A DNA stretch of 64,000 bases, taken from NCBI GenBank assembly GCA_019914945.1, contig CM034101.1, positions 14,519,188 through 14,583,187 of the forward strand, given 5' to 3'. The notes under the pieces are model-generated. The model ran no database searches and was not told where the DNA came from. It saw only the letters and a list, made by a program, of their open reading frames with translations. The translations under genes and the position numbers were made by a program. This DNA comes from Typha latifolia (lineage: Eukaryota; Streptophyta; Magnoliopsida; Poales; Typhaceae). The stretch's first letter is position 1; every line of letters starts with the position of its first letter. Shown in pieces: positions 59,256 through 64,000 of the stretch.

Positions 59256-61925
59256 GATTGGACCAGTGATAGTTGTGGCGTTGACGATTTTGGATGGGAT
59301 AGCGACGACGATGCCGGAGAGGAGCAGCAGCCAAAGATCCTCTACTCTCCCAGTTCTTCGGAATGATAATGTGAATAGTTGATCATTTAATCTTGAATGG
59401 CCATTTTCTTCTTGTACATTTATGTTCGATTTGTTTAGGGTTCTGAGGTGGCCACTTCTAGTTCGAATTTTATGGCCCATTACGTTCGAAGGAGTTTCTC
59501 TAGGGAGATGGTAGCTAAAGCAATGAAGAATAATGATAATTGCAATTAGTCAGTGGTCATTCCTCTTTATAGTAATTTATCTTTGTTTATTGTATCTTAT
59601 TCTTGGAATTTCTCGAGCAATGCAGAAGGAGATTCGGAAGCCATACTGGAATCACTACTTGCTTATGCAGTATGCATTTGCAATGCAGAATAACTTAAAT
59701 TCTTCTTCTATTTTTTCCTGCAATTTCTTGTTAATTATATTGCGATGCGAATTCCTCTGATATGGATGACTATGAAGACAAGGTGATTTCCTTGGTTATC
59801 TTCTGTAGAAAGTCATTTAATGGCATTTTGGAAGCATTTTGAGTTTGCAAAAGCTTATAAAGTCATCGGCAAGGATCTTCCAGTATCCCTTTGATGTCTT
59901 TTGTAGCTTGTTTGATCTGTTTGTTTGGCTGTTCCTCTTTTTTGTTTGAGTTTTAAAATACATGATTAGTTACAAACTTGTTTAAATTCTCCATTATAGG
60001 ATTTTGGAGAAGAACTCTCGGAGAAAGATATGATATTGACCTTGGTGGAGATGGGCTATAAAAGAGAGGAAGCATCAGCTATTTTTAGATGTGGTATACT
60101 TCTCGCATTTAACCACTTCTTATAGCTATCAAATAATTTTCTTATTGCTAAATACTTAATCTTATCAGTTCGTTTTGCAAAATTCATTAGTTGAATGCTT
60201 GGTTAGATTAGTGTTAGTTTTTATTCTCTAGTGGAGGTAATTCAGGTAAATTGAGTTGTACCATAGAGGCACTTTTCATTTAGTTGATCTGTTTTGGCTG
60301 CAGACTTGCTTTTTAGTTTCCCAACTCCTCACTGCTTGCCTCTCTCAGTCTCTGCTAATAAAACTGCAGTTCATCTGCTTCTGTGAAGTGATCATCTGAA
60401 ATTTGTGTAGAATTTAGATTCTTTTCTTTAACAAATGAAAAACTTTACACAAGTATTTCTTTGCACTCCTAATCATCCCAAATCCTGTTAGAAATCCATC
60501 TTCAGTCTTCAATACTTATGATATTCCTAATATATTTTACCTTGATTTAATTGCTTTCAGGTTCGGGTGCTTCTTTCTCAGTACTAGTGGATTCTATTCA
60601 TGCTGTGGAGATGGGAGAGGAACTAAAATAATTTATTGCTTCAAGTTCTGTTGAAGATGAGGTAACTGTTGGATATCCAATTTTATCTGACAACTTCACT
60701 GTTTAGATTTGCTTATCATCATTCATATTTTGGGAGTCTCAGACCTTTGGAAGCTATAAATGTAACTCTTTAAGAGAGAAGAAAAGGAAAAAACAAAACT
60801 ACTAAGGAGAAGAAGAACAAAAGAAAACACAGTCAAGTTCAGAGAGACCATGTAAAAAATGTTGATGAGAATGACGATTCAATGATCATTCTCCCAAATC
60901 CAATGCTTGGGTTTGGGCTTCCAAATGAGAGAACGTGTGTGATACACAGAAGGCTACCCCGAGGCAGCTATTGGTCCCCCATATTTCTATTACGAGAATG
61001 TAGCACTAGCACCAAAAGGACTTTGGAGAACTATCTCTCGATTCCTTTATGATATCAAGCCTGAGTTTGTCGATTCGAAGTACTTCTGTGCTACTGCTCC
61101 AAAAAGAGTGTATGTCCGCAACCTCCTGGTAGAGAACAGATTTCCTCTTCTTCCGACTCCAAAAATGATACATGATGCCTTTCCATTAACAACTGGTGGT
61201 TAACCAGGGATCCTAGAACACAGTTGAATTGTCTGCAGACATGCGTTGCACGTGCTAAACTTACTGAGAGGATCCAACATCAACTTGCAGCTTCAGATGA
61301 CCCACCATCCCCAAAGGTTCTATTATATATTCTGAATGAATGTAGGAGATGGAATCTTGAATGGGTTGGGCTGCACAGATTTGCACCCCTCGAACCAGAT
61401 GAGATAGAATATCTATTAGGCTTTCCAAGAAATCACACAAGAGGGGGTAGCATTAGCAGGACGGAGAGATATTGGTGCCTTGGCTACTCATTCCAGGTGG
61501 ATACAATGGCATATCACCTATCTGTGCTGAAGGAATTGTTTCCCAATGCCATGACAGTGCTTTCAATCTTCTCTTGCATTGGGGGAGCTGAGGTATCTCT
61601 CTACCGTTTGGAGATACAAATGAAGACTGTTGTTTCTTGAGATCTCTGAAACAAATAGAAACATACTCTGAGGCTGGTGGGAGCAAACAAATCAAACAGG
61701 GATGCTTGTTGAGATAGCTGATGTGCAGCAAGTCAGAAGTGATGACCTGCAGCAGCTGGTAAACACATATGGTTGTTTCGATCTGGTGATTGGTGGAAGT
61801 CAATGCAATAATCTTTCAGGTAGTAATCGCCACACCCATGCTGGACTCGAGGGCGAACAGTCTGCTCTCTTCTACCATTACTATCGCATCCTAGATCTCC
61901 TAAACTCTATAATGGGAAGAAAGTA
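59256..61925 (+). pseudogene. DRM: DRM-type (domains rearranged) DNA methyltransferase pseudogene, 3' truncated
   Basis: Exon-like blocks keep DRM order. An acidic N-terminus (DWTSDSCGVDDFGWDSDDDA, from 59256) stops at TGA 59364. UBA-linked sequence lies near 59600 (DSEAILESLLAYA) and a UBA domain at 60000-60093 (LVEMGYKREEASAIFRCG). 60561-60660 has a TAA at 60629. 60890-61200 carries PPYFYYENVALAPKGLW and KPEFVDSKYFCA, with frameshifts near 60958 and 61197. 61224-61640 carries LNCLQTCVARAKLTERI and VLSIFSCIGGAEVSLYRL, with a frameshift near 61640. 61702-61925 carries FDLVIGGSQCNNLSGSNR and GLEGEQSALFYHY. The motif IV proline before the catalytic cysteine is Gln here, and motif I has Cys for Gly (FSCIGG). 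Sequence after RILDLL is lost. Because introns are retained, it arose by DNA duplication, not retroposition. Active DRMs carry out RNA-directed de novo cytosine methylation. Confidence 0.9.
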
Positions 61926-62397
61926 GTGATTTGGGCTGACAGATCTATTACCTGAGACCATCTATGCCATTTTCTTCTTTATACTTTTACCCCAAGAGTA
62001 TTGCTTTATTTTTGAAAAACTTTGAAATGATACCATACATGTTCTGTTCTTGTATATGATACTTTACAGGCCTCTGTGTGGTTCCAAAGCTGAAATATTT
62101 GTCCAGTTTGAACCATTTACATGTAGATGCTAAATGCAGTTAATTTGTGGCCAATTCTTATTGAATGAAATTCTCCAGTGTCTCTAAATTGGTCTGTCTC
62201 AGTGCATTACGTGAGAGTTATTTGTCATGAGACCTTCCTCATGAGCAATCATATTCTTGAAAAATGCACATCAATGAACAACCAACTGAATTCACATCCA
62301 CATACATCTCCAATTAGCTTTCGCAACAAAATTTCACTTGGTAGCTTTCAAGAGAAGAATTAAAGGAAGGAAATTTATCGTTCTATGTAACTATCGA
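61926..62397. other. Intergenic; no gene seen
   Basis: AT-rich stretch between the truncated DRM copy and the stop of the next minus-strand gene, whose 3'UTR it contains. Confidence 0.5.
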
Positions 62398-63122
62398 TCA
62401 CCGTAGCCAGTATTTGGAGGAGAGAGCGTGTTGGATGAGTTGTGTATTCCTCAATCTTCTCTGCTGTGCTTCAAAGTAGGAGCTAAAGAATGCCGGATTT
62501 TCCTTCAGTAGTTCATTCCACACTGCACGCAATTGCTAAACAAGTCAATTAGCCTCAAGAAGATACAACTTGTTAGATTCCTACAAGATTAGCTACATGC
62601 ATACTACTCCGAGCATTAACATATAAAATAGTTCAACTAGATAGTCATTAAGATCATTAAAATGCATGTAAAATTAGTGTTGGACTTACTGAAATGGTAG
62701 GAAGTACTGATATAAATTCAAAGAAGAAGATGAAGTAGAATTAGTACTACCTGTGATGGTCACAACTGGCTCAATGCTCGCATACTTTGCCAATGCTGCG
62801 ACAACCGCATCGCGATCCATGTCGAATGTCAAGCATTTCTCTATCAGGTGTTGAACCTACCATCACAAGCAGCAGTTTGCAGGCACTAAGCATCGCAATC
62901 AATCGATGAATCTGAATCTACGTCAAATTTTACGTAGAACTGAAGATCTTGCCATTGTTTCCCTTAACATGTTCATCACTGAAAGAACTTAACATGCATG
63001 AAAAAGGATTCGAAGGAAGCTAGGAATGGCGTATAAATTACCAAGCGAATGTAGCATCGAGGACGGCATCGAAAGTAATGGCGAAGAGGAGGATAGTGAG
63101 AGGAATGGATAGCAGTGCACAT
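62398..63122 (-). CDS. Small plant protein with TIGR01589-type domain
   Basis: Three exons on the minus strand, 63042-63122, 62751-62856 and 62398-62522, give 103 residues with consistent phases. Exons 2 and 3 encode VQHLIEKCLTFDMDRDAVVA, ALAKYASIEPVVTITVWNEL and LLKENPAFFSSYFEAQQRRL. This matches the layout of the short plant-specific domain I know as TIGR01589 (VQ.LIE.CL....... then W..L..ENP.FF..Y). The function is unknown. Exon 1 (MCTAIHSSHYPPLRHYFRCR) is not conserved in my memory. The start could be this ATG or the in-frame one at 63197, and the first exon is the least certain part. Confidence 0.7.
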
Positions 63123-64000
63123 CTCTTCTTCCTTCTGGTTTCCAATGGTGAAGGTTGGTAATGGTGCAATGCAAGTGAGCAAGAGTTCTGGTAACAAAGC
63201 CTCCTTTGGTATTATTTACGGTGTGCTGTGGATGTGTCTTAAAAGATAGAATTTGGGATATTACTAGCTTGGCATTGGCTGGGAAGAAGGGCTTCGCCCA
63301 TCAGGAATTTAGGATAAGATCACAAACCTAACCCTGTGATGGTCTCATCTGGACTCGGTTGTGGTCCTCAGAAGAGATCGATCCATGGCTTCATGTGGAC
63401 CATGAAACATTGAAACTTGGCACAAGATTAGTGGAGGGATTTTTGATCTTGGATTCTAAGATCTAGAAAGAGATAGCCCACTAGTACACCTGGACGTCGA
63501 GATGCGTGCTACACAAGCTCCAATCTCAAAGCCCAAGGTGCAACTCATTTTTCTTTCTTCTTTTTTTGTTAAAAAGAAATTTTTATTAATCACAACAAAA
63601 AAAAAAAGCTTCAAAATTCGCATGAAGTATTTATAAGATATTACTTCATGTATCCCTATATAAGATTTCATATAGCAAAAAATCTCTAACCCTCCCCTAA
63701 TTTTGGTAGCGAATTAGCAGCATAATTACTAGCTTTTGAAGCAGTGGAAAAATGAAATAAATAGGAAGGACACGAATATAGTTCCACGGGGCAGCAATAT
63801 TGCAGTTAATGAAGTTGATAAGGTGTGACTTATTTTTAAATAATTTTTTCCTTGTCTTATAGGCTAGTTCCTTGTTACTTAAATTTCATGTACGCTAATC
63901 CCCTAATGATGTGTGGTACTTCAATTTTAATTATTTTCTTTGGAGATATTAGAAGCTAATTAATCATTACAAAAATTTAATCGAATGTTTGAGAATCTAT
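63123..64000. other. Intergenic; no gene seen
   Basis: Upstream region of the TIGR01589-type gene, then AT-rich DNA to the window end with an A/T-run-rich stretch near 63560-63610. No coding or RNA signal was recognised. Confidence 0.5.

Noticed and set aside
1..64000. CRISPR arrays, operons, riboswitches or other bacterial-type systems
   Set aside because: The gene structure is plainly plant nuclear. Short repeats are microsatellites, LTRs or intronic units and none has CRISPR spacing.

Overview
This is a nuclear plant genome window, very probably from a monocot outside the grasses. The genes are split by many GT-AG introns and include plant-only families (a seed TIP3 aquaporin, ABCG11, a chloroplast FTR subunit, DUF789, UPF0426 and TIGR01589-type proteins). 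The U6 snRNA gene has the plant USE/TATA spacing plus upstream RGCCCR motifs, which are typical of monocot U6 promoters. Several first exons are GC-rich, another monocot habit. Species and chromosome cannot be told from the sequence. Exon coordinates were read by hand from splice sites and reading-phase continuity; every multi-exon model listed as CDS closes in frame.

Layout. 1-3.93 kb: a frameshifted LINE (minus strand) cut by the window edge, next to a MULE-transposase-like fragment (to 4.27 kb). 5.8-9.4 kb: a conserved plant protein with a mitochondrial-type N-terminus (minus). 11.1-12.1 kb: TIP3 aquaporin (plus), with seed-type RY and ABRE motifs upstream. 13.4 kb: U6 snRNA (plus). 15.3-18.4 kb: DUF789 protein (minus). 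20.0-20.3 kb: PPR gene remnant. 21.1-21.9 kb: UPF0426 chloroplast protein (plus). 24.0-24.4 kb: secreted cysteine-rich peptide (plus). 27.6-31.2 kb: ABCG11-type cuticular lipid transporter (plus, 10 exons). 33.7-35.7 kb: At1g65710-like protein with a probable acylated N-terminus (minus). 36.7-38.5 kb: a few possible exons, unresolved. 38.7-39.2 kb: FTR variable subunit (minus, single exon).

40.1-52.9 kb holds the most interesting locus: a complete ALIX gene (minus, 8 exons) and, directly upstream in the same orientation, a diverged partial copy. The copy keeps the two exons that encode the BRO1 domain, lacks the V domain and proline-rich tail, and ends in a poly-glutamate tract, a short helix and a C-terminal hydrophobic anchor. 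ALIX intron 6 (about 5.1 kb) carries an antisense, internally deleted chromodomain Ty3/gypsy element with both LTRs, a primer binding site and an exact 5-bp target duplication.

54.1-58.6 kb: NOC2 ribosome-assembly factor (minus, 12 exons, one apparent GC-AG intron). 59.2-61.9 kb: an intron-bearing, broken and 3'-truncated DRM-type de novo DNA methyltransferase pseudogene (plus). 62.4-63.1 kb: a small TIGR01589-domain protein (minus). The rest is AT-rich intergenic DNA with many microsatellites and TE scraps.

The genes are functionally independent, as expected in a plant genome. The only local gene family is the ALIX/BRO1 tandem pair.
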